A model generated the notes under the pieces. That model saw only the letters and a list, made by a program, of their open reading frames with translations. It did no database searches and was not told where the DNA came from. The position numbers and the translations under genes are program-made. Below, piece after piece: positions 34,928-46,410 of a DNA stretch of 64,000 nucleotides. The stretch's first letter is position 1. Each line of letters starts with the position of its first letter. This DNA is from Hydrangea macrophylla (Eukaryota; Streptophyta; Magnoliopsida; Cornales; Hydrangeaceae). The stretch covers positions 67,876,010 to 67,940,009 of the forward strand of contig CM066983.1 in assembly GCA_033977485.1 (NCBI GenBank). The letters are read 5' to 3'.

Positions 34928-34932
34928 ACAGG
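34928..34932. repeat. Target site duplication ACAGG, right copy
   Basis: Directly follows the CA terminus of the LTR at 34927 and equals 14824-14828. Confidence 0.9.
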
Positions 34933-36648
34933 TACTCCTTGTAACCCTACTACGTGTTGCAAATACATCCGACTCAGACGTTCAACTGAATACGTCATAC
35001 TGTAGGCGATAAAATGTGCCGTCTTTGTAAGTCGATTCACAATTACCCAAATAGCGTCGTGGTTCTGTTGTGACTTCGGCAATCCTACCATGAAATCCAT
35101 GGTGATGTGTTCCCATTTCCATTGAGGAATTGCTAACGGTTGTAAAAGTCCAGGTGGTTTCTGATGATCTGCCTTCACTTGCTTACAAGTAAGACATTTA
35201 GATACATACTCGGCTATTTCTCTCTTCATTCCTTTACACCAGAAATTCCTCTTTAGATCCTTGTACATCTTCGTACTTCCCGGATGAATCGTCATCCGTG
35301 ACTTATGAGCGTCATCTAATTTTTCTTTCTAGAGATTTCCTTCGTCAGGTACACAGAGTCTACCTTTACATCGTAAAGCTCCGTCTATACTGATACTCCA
35401 GATCTCTGGTTCCTTATCTAACATCTTCGCGAACCATAACTTTAAATCTTCAGTTGTTTGTTGAGCTTCAATGATACGACTGATCAAAGTCGGTTGTACC
35501 ATAAGGCATCCAAAATACTGTCTTTCCATTGGTTTCGCTGCCTGCAGCTCGAATTCAGCTAACACTTCTAATGCTTTCCATTCTCAAATTAGTAATGCAG
35601 CGACCCCTAGTCGAGGTTTACGACTCAAAACATCTGCTACGACATTTGCTTTACCCTGATGGTATTGCATTGAAAAATCATAGTCTTTGTGTAACTCCAT
35701 CCATCTCCGTTATCGCATGTTCAACTCATTCTGAGAGAACAAATACTTCAAACTCTTATGATCGGAAAATAGATCAAACTTCTCTCCATAGAGATAGTGT
35801 CTCTAGATCTTTAAAGCAAACAGTATTGCTGCTAATTCTAGATCATGTTTCGGATAATTCTTCTCATGTACTTTCAACTGTCTTGATCCATATGTAATAA
35901 CATTCCCATCATGCATCAGTACACACCCAAGTTCTTGGTGCGATTCATCACTATAGATTACATACCTTTCTCCATTCTTAGGTATCGTAAGTACTGGTGC
36001 AGAAGTCAATCTTTCTTTAACTCCTCGAATGCTCCCTCTTGCTTGTCTATCCATTTGTACTTTATCTCCTTCCTCGTCAAATTTGTTAAAGGTCCTGCTA
36101 ACTTGGCGAATCCTTTTACAAATCTTCTGTAATATCCTACTAAACCGAGGAAACTTCTAACTTTCGTAGCATTGGTTGGTCTGTTCCTGCTTAAGACTGC
36201 ATCGATCTTAGATGAATCCACTGAAATACCGTCCTGAGATATAACATATCCCAAGAATTTGACTTCCTGTAGCCAAAATTCACACTTACTGAACTTTGCA
36301 TACAACTTATTATCTCGAAGTGTCTGCAATGCAATTTGTAAGTGCTCTTTGTGGTATTTTTCTGTCTTTGAGTAGATTAAAATATCATCAATGAACACTA
36401 TAATGAATTTATCCAGATGTGGTCTGAATACTCTTTTCATTAAGTCCATGAATACTGCTGGAGCGTTTGTTAATCCGAAAGGCATCACCAAAAACTCATA
36501 ATGCCCGTATCTTGTCCTGAACGCAGTTTTTGACACATCCTCTGGTCGAACTAAAAGTTGATGATATCCAGATCGTAGATCAATCTTAGGGAAAATCCTT
36601 GATCCCTATAACTGGTCAAATAGATCATCTATCCGAGGTAGTGGATAT
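34928..36648 (-). pseudogene. Chromovirus (Tekay/Del-like) RT, RNase H and integrase, upstream piece
   Basis: Read from 36648 downward: RT start [51 protein letters not shown] and [11 protein letters not shown]. RNase H follows with [25 protein letters not shown] and [10 protein letters not shown]. Then comes the integrase HHCC region (HPGSTKMYKDLKRNFWCKGM, CLTCKQVK) and core start WEHITMDFMVGLPKS, LTKTAHFIA. It stops after GVPV, where element B is inserted, and resumes at 14828. A frameshift near 36030 and stops (for example after 35565-35329) make it dead. The piece is truncated upstream at 36648, so gag and protease are missing. Confidence 0.88.
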
Positions 36649-36696
36649 ATATAGTGTTACAGGCCTACCTCTGTATATACATGGTCAAATAGATCA
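36649..36696. other. Junction filler between chromovirus and gag-only element
   Basis: The 15-mer GGTCAAATAGATCAT occurs at 36613-36627 inside RT and again at 36682-36696 at the start of the next element, and a 13-base word (ATTGACACTGAAG) is repeated in tandem right after it. This looks like templated filler from break repair. Confidence 0.55.
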
Positions 36697-38077
36697 TTGA
36701 CACTGAAGATTGACACTGAAGAATTTTTAAAGGTCAAATACCCTGGGCAAGAAAGCAACAAGTCTTCCAGAAGCAAGCGAAAGCGAGATCAGCTCGGGAG
36801 TTCTGACAATTCTTCAAGTTCACAGCAGTCCGGGTCAAGCAGCCCCGACCCGATCTCCAGTTCACAGTGGTCTGTCTAGCAGCCCTGACCTGACCTTTAG
36901 TTCACATCGGTCAGGATCAAGCAGTCCCGCCTTTGTCCGACGATCCTGATCCGACCTCCTGTCTCCATCAGCTAAGATGAACCCGACAATAGTGGTACCA
37001 GTCTGATCTCCACATGAGGCTACACCGATTGTCAGAGAGCTCTTCCAAAGACCTCGGGCCTAACCCCGAGGCATAAAAAGACCTCGGGCCTAACCCCGAG
37101 GCATAAAAAGACCTCGAGCTCTGAACTCAGGCACTAAAAAGACCTCGGGCTCCGAACCCAGGCACTAAAGACCTCAGGGTCACGCCCGAGGCACCGGCTT
37201 CGCTTAGGTGGCTGATGATGGCAAGCTTCAAAAGACCTCGAGCTCTGAACTCAGGCAAACCCCCTTGGTGGCTGATGATGGCAAGCTTCAAAAGACCCTG
37301 CAACCACCATGTTCTAGGTCGGTTACCTACAGTTCATAGCCTTTGTAAGACCCTCGTCTTAGTGAAAGCTTGGGGGGCAAGACGGCGCAGTGAACTAAAC
37401 AGGTAATCACACCGAGTATCTACAGGCCTCGCGGATCACCAAGTCAAAATCTTGGACAACCCGAGCACCTACAGTACTCAGAGGTATTAACTCTACTTAG
37501 GTCCAGACCGACGATAGAGGTGACAAAAATCTCTTAGGTTGGCCGACGATAGAGGAGCAAAAGGACCCTAAAGCAACGTGATTTAGGTCGGCTCCACCAA
37601 CATGGTCAAGCTCTTCTCCCAATAGTCTTGACGAAGGCTGGCCGGGCGGAAGACAACCATCCTGGGGAGTTAACAGTAAAAAGGACCCTAGAGAATTGAG
37701 CTTTAGGTCGGCTTTTCCAACATGGTAAAATTCTTCTACCCACAACCTTGACTAAGGTTTACGGGCAGGAGATAACCATCCTGGGAGCTAACTCAAGTAA
37801 AAAGACTCCGAAGTAGGCCGAGTATCAACTCTCGGTCACTTCCCGAGCACTCAAAGACTCTGAATTAGGCCGGGTCTCAACTCTCGGTTAGTTCCCGAGC
37901 ACCTAAAAGTCCCGAGCTAGGCTGGGTCTCAACTCTAAGCCAGTTCCTGAGGACTCACCAGGCTCAGAAGCCCCGAGGCAGCTTCCCCAAGCACTCAGAC
38001 AGTGGCAAGTAACATCAAACTAATTTCTAAACATGCCTCGATACAGCATCTGGCCAACCTTGGAAATGGGGGGCAGC
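36697..38077 (+). mobile_element. Gag-only LTR element, copy 1: gag end and 3' tail
   Basis: It starts inside the gag C-terminus (TLKIDTEEFLKVK, then a serine-rich tail ending SSSQWSV at 36879) and matches 39905-40395 closely. The noncoding tail follows, with 30-bp repeats (37060-37190), two ~120-bp repeats with CATCCTGGGAG (about 37555-37800) and the phrase CCCGAGCAC. It ends in the purine-rich GGAAATGGGGGGCAGC directly before the LTR at 38078. The upstream part is missing. Confidence 0.75.
37060..37190. repeat. ~30-bp tandem repeat with inner palindrome
   Basis: Five units of the type GACCTCGGGCCTAACCCCGA followed by GGCATAAAAA; the CCTCGGG and CCGAGG parts can pair. The first two units are identical, later ones changed. 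The same array is at 40243-40393. Confidence 0.85.
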
Positions 38078-38739
38078 TGATACACCCAAAATTGGCTCTA
38101 TCCTATGACCGAGAGGTTCAAATCAACAGCTAGTCCATGCCCCGGTCAAATCATGCACAACTCCTTGGACAAGCATCATCCCAAACGGTTCATCCACGAC
38201 CCGGCCAACAGGTCGGGAAAACTGCACAGGTACATCCCACCGCAGGAACAGTCCGTCCGGGCTCACAGGCATGATCCCGAGCATCACATGCGTGATCCCG
38301 ATCATTACGGGCAATTTCCTACTCAAGCTAGAAGACTAATTGAAAGTGCAAGCTATTTCTTAATCCAATTAGGAAAGCCCCACAATTAATGCCAATCTAT
38401 ATTAATTGGATTATGTTTCCTTATCCATGTATGAGTAGGTCTCTTACATCTATTAAAGAGACCACTCACCCCCCATTGAAGGGGCCAACTCTTTAGTCTA
38501 CACAGCAACCTCTATAAAATTCACCATTATTCGCATACACCCGGCCGGTATTACTGGTAGGGCTGCCCCTCTTTGTTGGCTCACCAGGCCCGCCGGTGAT
38601 CTGCTAGTGAATGTGCTCAGACACACCCGTGGACGTAGGTACCTTCATTAACAAGACCGAACCACATACAAAAAATAGTCTCTCACTCTCTCTCTCTCCT
38701 AAAATTTCTCTACTTTACTCTTACCTTCTGGCATCATCA
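38078..38739 (+). repeat. LTR of the gag-only element, shared by both copies
   Basis: Starts TGATACACCC after a polypurine tract and ends GGCATCATCA before TTTGGCGCCGTCTGTGGGAA, a primer-site sequence common in plant gypsy elements. TGAT...ATCA gives inverted ends. It serves as 3' LTR for copy 1 and 5' LTR for copy 2. A CT-rich tract lies at 38680-38700. Confidence 0.78.
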
Positions 38740-38795
38740 GTTTGGCGCCGTCTGTGGGAATCGACAAGTCTTCTCATCAATAAATCTCTTGACTG

Positions 38796-40077
38796 ATGGG
38801 CATGCCACCAAAGAAGGGTAAGAAGGCTGCGCAGCAGTCCGACCGGGATGTTCCTTCGGCCCCGGTGTCGACTGCAGTAGTCCTGACATCTGAACAGATC
38901 ACAACAATCCTCACACAACTTTTGGAGGGACAACGTCGAATCCAGCAATATATCGAAGCCCTGCTAGCCCAGCAAAGCAATCCTCTAGGGGCCAGGAAAC
39001 GACCCAGGAACTTGCATACGGTCGGGAACCGATCTTGACCAGACAACGTGCCCGAGCCAACCCGTCCCGTGTTGAGGATGCCAGAGAAATCAACATTGGG
39101 CGTGTTGTCCGAAAGGAGAGGCGGGAGCCTATGGCCCGAGAGTCAGTCCAGGGTCACTCGGTCAAGAGCCGAGTTGTACCTAGGCGAATGGCTACCGGAG
39201 CCATAGCCGAGCCCGATCCCAGAGGACAGCACGTCACCATGAAGAAGAAGCCTCTTTCACAAATCTGACCAACCCCTCAGATACTGGTCGGGAAGGATTG
39301 GAAGCTCGAATCAAGGACTTGCAAAAGCAGATCGACGGAGTGGCCAAGAAGCTCGGTCAAAACCGCGCTCAGAATCAGGCCAATACCGAGATAGAGTCAT
39401 CGTTCTCTAGCCAGATCACGAGGAGTGCCATCCAGCGCAAATTCAAGTAGCCTCGCCTAGATCCCTATAACGGCTCGGGAAGCCCGGTCGACCACGTCCG
39501 GACCTATAAGGCTCAGATGGCCCTAGTCACCCACTCCGATGAACTACACTGCCTACCCTTCCCCAGCACTTTGAAAGGCCCGGTGGCCCAATGGTTCCGT
39601 TCGTTGGAGCCCCAATCAGTTTGCAGTTTCAAGCAACTCAGCAAGCAGTTCATCAACCAGTTCATCGGTATGCACAAACGGACAAAGCCTGACATACATC
39701 TACTGACGGTCATACAAAGGAATAATGAGACCCTCAAGGAGTTCACTGGCCGATTTAATCAAGAGAAGCTCAGCATCCATGATCTTGATGAAACTGCCGC
39801 TATTATAGCCTTCTACTCGGGAGTTCAACACACCAAGTGCGCCACGGCGTTTTACAGAAACCGACCGGCAACCTTGGTTGAACTCGCAGAGAGGGTTGGA
39901 AAATACATTGACATTGAAGAATTTCTAAAGGTCAAAGACGTCGGGCAAGAAAGCAACAAGTCTTCCAGAAGCAAGCGAAAGCGAGATCAGCTCGGGAGTT
40001 CTGACAGTTCTTCCAGTTCACAGCAGTCCGGGTCAGGCAGCCCCGACCAGACCTCCAGTTCACAGTGGTCTGTCTAG
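38796..40077 (+). pseudogene. Gag of a gag-only (TR-GAG type) retrotransposon, copy 2
   Basis: Starts at ATG 38796 or nearby (MGMPPKKGKKAAQQSD), 53 bp after the primer site. The N-terminal region is low in conserved motifs and is broken by frameshifts around 39035 and 39270. The core is in the last frame (about 39277-40077): RLDPYNGSGSPVDHVRTYKAQM, FPSTLKGPVAQWFRSLEP, LSKQFINQFIG and LKEFTGRFNQEKL, the retrotransposon gag family. One TAG at 39447-39449 precedes PRLDPYNG. After a serine-rich tail the frame stops at 40077 and no protease, RT or integrase follows, hence non-autonomous. Confidence 0.8.
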
Positions 40078-40395
40078 CAGCCTTGACCCGACCTTTAGTT
40101 CACACCGGTCATGATCAAGCAGTTCTGCCTTTGCCCGACGATCTTGATCCGACCTCCTGTCTCCATCAACCAAGATGAGTCCGACAACAGTGGTACCGCC
40201 TGATCTCCACATAAGGCTACACCGATTGTCAGAGAGCTCTTCCAAAGACCTCGGGCCTAACCCCGAGGCATAAAACGACCTCGGGCCAAACCCCGAGGCA
40301 TAAAAAGACCTCGAGCTCCGAACTCAGGCACTAAAAAGACTTCGGGCTCCGAACCCAGGCACTAAAGACCTCGGGGTCACGCCCGAGGCACCAGT
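40078..40395 (+). mobile_element. Gag-only element, copy 2: start of 3' tail, truncated
   Basis: Matches 36880-37198, including the 30-bp repeats (40243-40393). Similarity to copy 1 ends at about 40395, so the tail, polypurine tract and 3' LTR are lost. Confidence 0.75.
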
Positions 40396-43364
40396 TTCTC
40401 TTCTGATTAATGCCCCGTGTGGGATCCCTTATCCATAGCTTAGCTAGTGTATACCATTAACTTGGATCCAATCACAACTGCCTCAAGTAGCGATTCCGTG
40501 TAGTGGTCACCTTCTAACACGTCTAATTGATCCTATCCGTAGGAAGTTCACATCTAGTAATCAATGAGAAGTGTACCCTCCGTATGGAATGATCACCCCT
40601 GGCGAGGTGACACAGAATGCACTACTCATCTTACAGTGAACCGTTAATGGAAGATCGTGGGTGTTATTAACAAGATCCTCTCCCAGTAGATTTAATAAAT
40701 AAGGATTTTGCTTTTGAAAAAAAAAAATTTTGCTTCGACACATTACTCATAAACATCCAATTTTATTAATGTGTTGAAAGCTGTTTTTGATTTTTAATTT
40801 AGAAAACTTGTTTTGATAATCCATGCAGTAACAACATATTTAATACTCTAATCACAAACAAGCATATAAAAACAAAAAAACTAAAATTGAAATAAATACA
40901 TCCAAACGATGCATCTATCTCCCATAGCTCTATCTCCATAGAACCTGCTTCTTGGTTTGATCGCCTCTGGCTCCATCTTCATGGGCAGCGGCTTCTGTTC
41001 CATCTCATGGACTTTTTAATTCTATTACATTGGTCCTATGCTTCTTTCAAAGCTTACAATTTATCTAAAAAAAGAAATAGCAACAATAAAATAATCAAAG
41101 GCTAGGGAAACCGGTGCGACTTTCCTATTCGTAGGAATAAAGTCGCAGTGCCCTTTACACATGCCTTAAAACCAAACCAATAATAAATACAACATACACC
41201 AATCTCAAACATAACTACAATACTTTAAAATTGATCTTGGTGCCATGGGAGATAGCGGACTAATCTTGCTGCAAAATGGTTAGTCTTACATATATATAAC
41301 AAATATATGTAACTATTGGAACCCCTAATTGATTCACACAATACATAAACTCTTTGCGTACTGAATTAGAACTTAAAACAGCATCTTAGTTCTCTGTGAC
41401 ACTTCGATCGATCGATAGCCGTTCGATCGATCGAACCTTTGATCGATTTAACATAGTTCAATCGATTGAACTTTCAGTTTCACAGAATGATTTACAAAAT
41501 TTTACAGAATAATAAAAACTTTAGAGTATATATTTTAAAAACCTTTAAAACTGTGAATAGAACCCCTGGACAGAGAATAACTCTTGATCGCTCGAACCCC
41601 ATTTGATCGAGTGAATAGAACACAGATCGATTGCTCAAAACCAGCTCAATAGCTTGAGAACAGAGAAGGTTTAATCGATCGAAACTACTTCGATCGATCA
41701 AACCCACCATGCATCCAATGCAATCACAGATTTGTGTTCTGCTGTGATAACATTACAGAAACAGATCTGTGACAATGCAGTTTCGAAAACAGTTCTAAAA
41801 TTAACATGCAAATCAAAACAAGTGTTCCAAAACGCATCTATAGATCCAAACAAGCGAGTCTCCGAAAACTAATTGAAAGAAAATTAGGTTTAAAATTATT
41901 TAAACGCGCAACGGAAAGGTAAAGTTACAAAACTTATTGGTATGCCCGGATCTACTACTCGTTAACTCTATAGATGCGTACAAGAGGGAACAAGATATGA
42001 TACCTCACGGTCTTGAACCCAATTCTAAAATCTCTTATTTCCAGCAGCCTCCACTAGATGGTCTTCGCTCTTATGACTCCTATGGATGCTCCCGAAAAGG
42101 CAAGGGTTGGTGCGAACCCTAATAGAGAGGATAAAGAAGGTTTCGAAAGCCCTAAATGGTTTCTGCAACTTCTGATATAGTAAAATGACGAACTCTTTTT
42201 TCTGGACGCAGCTGCCCTATTTATAGATTCTCAGAAGCGACCTTACGTTCAAGCGATCGAAGTGTCTTCGATCGATCGAAGCTTTGATCGATTGAACCAC
42301 CTTCGATCGATCGAACCTGTCCAGACTTCATTCGATCGAGACCCTTCAATCGATCGAACCTGTCTTGACAAGATCCTCATGTGCCTTTCCAAGCATCCTA
42401 GAAGAGCTAAGAGTGGGACCTCCTAGGCTCTTTAGTGTTGGCTCATACAAGTTGTTAATTCTCATGATCAAACTCTTTGAGCAGCAAACTAACCAATTGG
42501 TCAGTTAACGTTTACTCCACTCTAAAATGATAACTGAACTTTACGCAAAAGAACATATCCGAAGTGATAACTAGACTTGTATGGTATACTAATGTACCTC
42601 TACCATCAGCATTCGTAATCATATTTAGGTAGTCGGATAACTATTATTGTTAACCTAAATCATGATTAATTCTTGTGTTCCTTAAGTCCCATTCACCTCT
42701 CATGATTACCAAACATGTTGATAACTACTTATCAACAAGACTGCAGTTCTCAGCAATCAACTTCGTGACATTCTCAAGGGAATGCTTACTCTGAATCAGA
42801 GGGTATATTCTATCTTGACAATATATGTTCATAACCATATGAACATGACATACCCAAGATACCCAGGTGTTGATCTTTTATGGACCTCACTGATTGGTAA
42901 GTCAAAGCAGCCATATCCATAGTATGTGCTCATAATCGTCTCAAGATTGAGAACATGCACCTTATACAAGTCATGAGTTCCCATCGGTTGTTGACAGTCT
43001 TGAGTGTCAATAGGAAAGCTCAGGTCCGTCAATGCACTATAAGCACTAGCATATTAACTAAGAGTTACACTCTAGTGATTGAGATTAATCACTCCATCCA
43101 ATGGTAGTTAATCATGTAACAGTGTAGACCTGATAAGGTATCCAGTCTCATCATCCACTGTGACAAGTTCTAAGTATCAAAGAACAGTAATTCGTATCTC
43201 ACTTGTATGTATCTCCTACACACACGAATTATTTACTATGATACTTAAGGATTAACAACCATCTCATGAAAGAAACATACATAATGAAATGTAAAGCTGA
43301 TATCCATACATTAAATGTCAATGTCACATACAAAAAGTAATGGTTTGAGGGCACAAACCCAACA
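40396..43364 (-). mobile_element. Probable minus-strand LTR sequence with clustered GATCGATCGA motifs
   Basis: On the minus strand it begins TGTTGGGTTTGTGCCC at 43364, a start common in plant Copia-type LTRs. A TATA box CTATAAATAGGG lies near 42224-42213. GATCGATCGA words cluster at 41400-41710 and 42255-42360. No ORF with known domains is present. The far end and its partner LTR were not found, and the part below about 41000 may be another element. Confidence 0.45.
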
Positions 43365-45000
43365 CATACACATACAGAGTTGTAGGCAGAACTGTAGTTC
43401 CACATGTGAGTGAGGACAAGCGGTAGTTTTCTTGAGTCACGGTGGCAGTTTGTTCCACCCATAAAGTAAAACGAAACACATACTCTTAAATAACATGGTG
43501 AGCCAAAGCCTGCATACAATGGTTAGTGGGCCCACCATCCTGCACCTCGAGAGTTAGCACAAATCCTTAGTATCATAATAAAAAATTCTCCATTTCCAAA
43601 TCATTTTATCAATTTCCTTCGCATTATACCATGGTAACCATTTCGAGTTTTCAATTTCATGTTTCGCAACAGTCAATCCATCTGCATTTAACGCTCTACA
43701 ATCACTGTCATTTTTTCTTGCCCTAGGTTCACCACTAAGGTCACCCTACTCATGGTCGCCTTACTTTTTATGAGCGATTCATTGTTAAATTTCCTAGCTT
43801 CACCACTTGGCCACCCTCTATGGTACAGCCCACACATATATCCCATGTGTGCCCAGACATACTACCAACATCCACTCCGGTGCCAGTTTCGTTGGGGTAT
43901 CAACCAAACTAGGTATACACAACGGATGGTCGGTCAATACGCCTAAACGTCTATAAATTAAGCCGAGCATAAGGCTTAGGCCAGCTTGATCATGAAGCCA
44001 CTGGCAAATGGGTACATTCAGCAAGTCGAGCTACCAAAAAAAATAACACAACGGGGAGTGGTGGACACTAAGGAACTTGAAACCATTTTTTTTCCAGTTT
44101 CTTACCATCTACGTTAATTCACACAAGTACCATTCATGAGGGTTTAATCACGTCATTAACCACTTCGAGAATTTATCATTTATTCCATGAATTGTCATTA
44201 TCCAATTATTCACGATAAGGCCCTTGAACCAAAATTATACTCACGTCTCTAACGCGAGTATTTCCATAATTATCATTTAATACCACACATAGCATAAGTT
44301 ATAGCATTTAAAATCGGCACTCAATAGTACTATTTAAAACAATCCCAAACAAACCTTATATTAAACAGCCCCAAAACTAACCTGGATTGAAATTGTTCCA
44401 CATAATAATTCCGCACAAAGAAGCATCTCTAACAATTTTCATAAACATAATTCGAAATTCAGAGTTAACATTTACTGCTACTGTCATATGAATTTTCTGC
44501 ACAAACGGTACAAAATTAGAAAAAATACCATTCGATAAAACACGTGCAGAATCGCGTTTTACATTGACTTACGCTAACGGTTTAACTAAAAACAAAATGT
44601 ATGAATTAATGCAATTATTTTCTAAAACTGATCTGGGAGTTTTCTTCAATTTTACCCAAATTCGAATTTGTGTTAGTCTTTTTTTTTCTTTAATTTTCCA
44701 AATAACTCATATCCAACCTTTGATATATATATATGTGTGTATATCACTATAGATCCGTATCTATATAAACACCAATCCATACGATTGATTTAGACTAGAA
44801 TGAACACAAATCGAAAATCAATCAAAGCTACGAATCAACCCTACAAATCTAAATGTTTACTCACCGACTTGGGAAAAAAAAGATAATGATGATAATGATG
44901 GTGAATTCCATGGAATACAGCTAAGGAATCCTCCTCTCTTCTAACCCTTCGCTTCTATTCTCTTCTCTTTTCTTCTCCTTCTAGGTGGCTAGAGTTGCCT

Positions 45001-45046
<46 letters not shown>

Positions 45047-45542
45047 GGCTGCTCTTTTTTTTTCTTCTTTTGTTTTAACTAACCCTAGGATATATTATCT
45101 ATGTATACACATATAATACACACACAATACATATATTATAACACACACACAAATATTAAAAATCCCGTTTTTCTTCTTATGTGCTCACAAAAGAGACCCA
45201 TATGGGCCCAGAATGTAACCCAAACCACTAAAATGGCTAGCCTAAATGGTACTCATGCCCCAGGTACTTAACTTTTATACCAGATATACTATTTGACACA
45301 TTCGCGGGCCTGTAAACACTATATAAATAAAAATACATATCAACCCTTTAATTTTTTTGATAACAAATATAAATTAATAAAATGTAACACTCAAACTAAA
45401 CAGGCTCACTAATGATTTAATTTATGTGTCCTCCAAACACTTAAAATTAATTTTCAAACACGTGTCTTACATAGACACACTTACATAATATTACTAACTG
45501 AAAATAATTATTTACACACTTAGAAATTTTAGGGTTGTTACA
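43365..45542 (-). mobile_element. Probable chromovirus LTR (minus strand), lower boundary unclear
   Basis: On the minus strand it starts TGTAACAACCCTAAAATT at 45542, typical for Tekay/Del-type LTRs, and cuts the Copia gag at 45543. No ORF is recognised. It may be the 5' LTR of the chromovirus whose pol lies at 34928-36648, same strand, or a solo LTR. The lower limit near 43500-43365 is a guess. A TATATATATATGTG run is at 44725-44740. Confidence 0.5.
45005..45041. repeat. (TC)n microsatellite
   Basis: About 17 uninterrupted CT dinucleotides inside the LTR-like region. Confidence 0.95.
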
Positions 45543-46056
45543 CCATACTTCAGCATATTGCTCCTGGAAGCACTGCTAACAGCTGTGACAGTCCTATTCC
45601 AACTATCCGATAAAGATGACAATAAAAATAGGGCTCAGATCTCATCATCGAATCCAATACCAATCGAACTCAACTGTATAGTTACAATATTGAATTCATT
45701 AAAGTGATCTACTATAGATGCACCTTCTCCCATATGTAAAGTAAAAAGACGTCGCATCAAATATACCTTATTGGAAGCTGAGGGATTTTCATACATGTTG
45801 GACAAAGCGGTCATTAGACTCTTCGTCGTAAGGCAACGTTGTAAGCCAATGTTAATCGAATCACACCTAGGGCTTGTTGATCTAACAGCCAATCCTCATC
45901 TTTCATCCCTTCTGGTTTTTGTCTTGAAAGAGGAGTGTAGAGTTTCTTCTGATAAAGATAATCCTCTATCTGTATCTTCCAAAATCCAAAGTCTGTACCA
46001 TCAAATTTATTGACCTTCACTTTTCTTTCTTCTGACATCACTCTCAACCAACCCAA
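45543..46056 (-). pseudogene. Ty1/Copia gag, N-terminal part
   Basis: From ATG 46038: MSEERKVKVNKFDGTDFGFWKIQIEDYL, then WLLDQQALGVIRLTLAYNVA; after a frameshift near 45870 the frame 45892-45635 gives LMTALSNMYENPSASNKVYLMRRLF and HFNEFNIVTIQLSSIGIGF. This is the Copia gag family (UBN2/gag_2 type). The coding text continues to SNMLKYG and ends abruptly at 45543, where the TGTAACAACCC LTR begins, so the gene was cut by that insertion. Zinc knuckle and pol are absent. Confidence 0.85.
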
Positions 46057-46410
46057 ATGCTATGATACCAGTTATTGGAGAAATCACGTCTAATCTCCCC
46101 ACAGGATCTGTAGGAAATCAAGGCAAGAACATAAGAAAATAAAGAACAATCACACACGAACACCAGATTTCTACGTGGTTTGGCCAATAATGCCTACGTC
46201 CACACCGCTGCAGAGTTGTATTATGTTTTAGGGTTACAAAGAGAGTTGCAATCACTATTTACAGCATTAAGAAATAGTATTTATAGCCTATACAAAGTTT
46301 CCTAACGAAATAGCTTCCTAAACTAATTAGGAAATAGAAATTCTACTGTAAATTCCCTATCCCGCTTGAACGGCCCGCTTGGGCTGATCACCTGGCACGC
46401 ACCATTCTAG
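46053..46410 (-). mobile_element. Primer binding site and 5' LTR remnant of the Copia element
   Basis: On the minus strand TGGTATCATAGCATT (46070-46056) matches the initiator-Met tRNA primer site usual for Copia. Upstream is about 340 bp of LTR; a phrase reading ATTTCTACGTGGTTTGGCC near 46165 is common in such LTRs. The LTR seems cut at about 46410, where the inverted gag-only tail starts. Confidence 0.65.
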
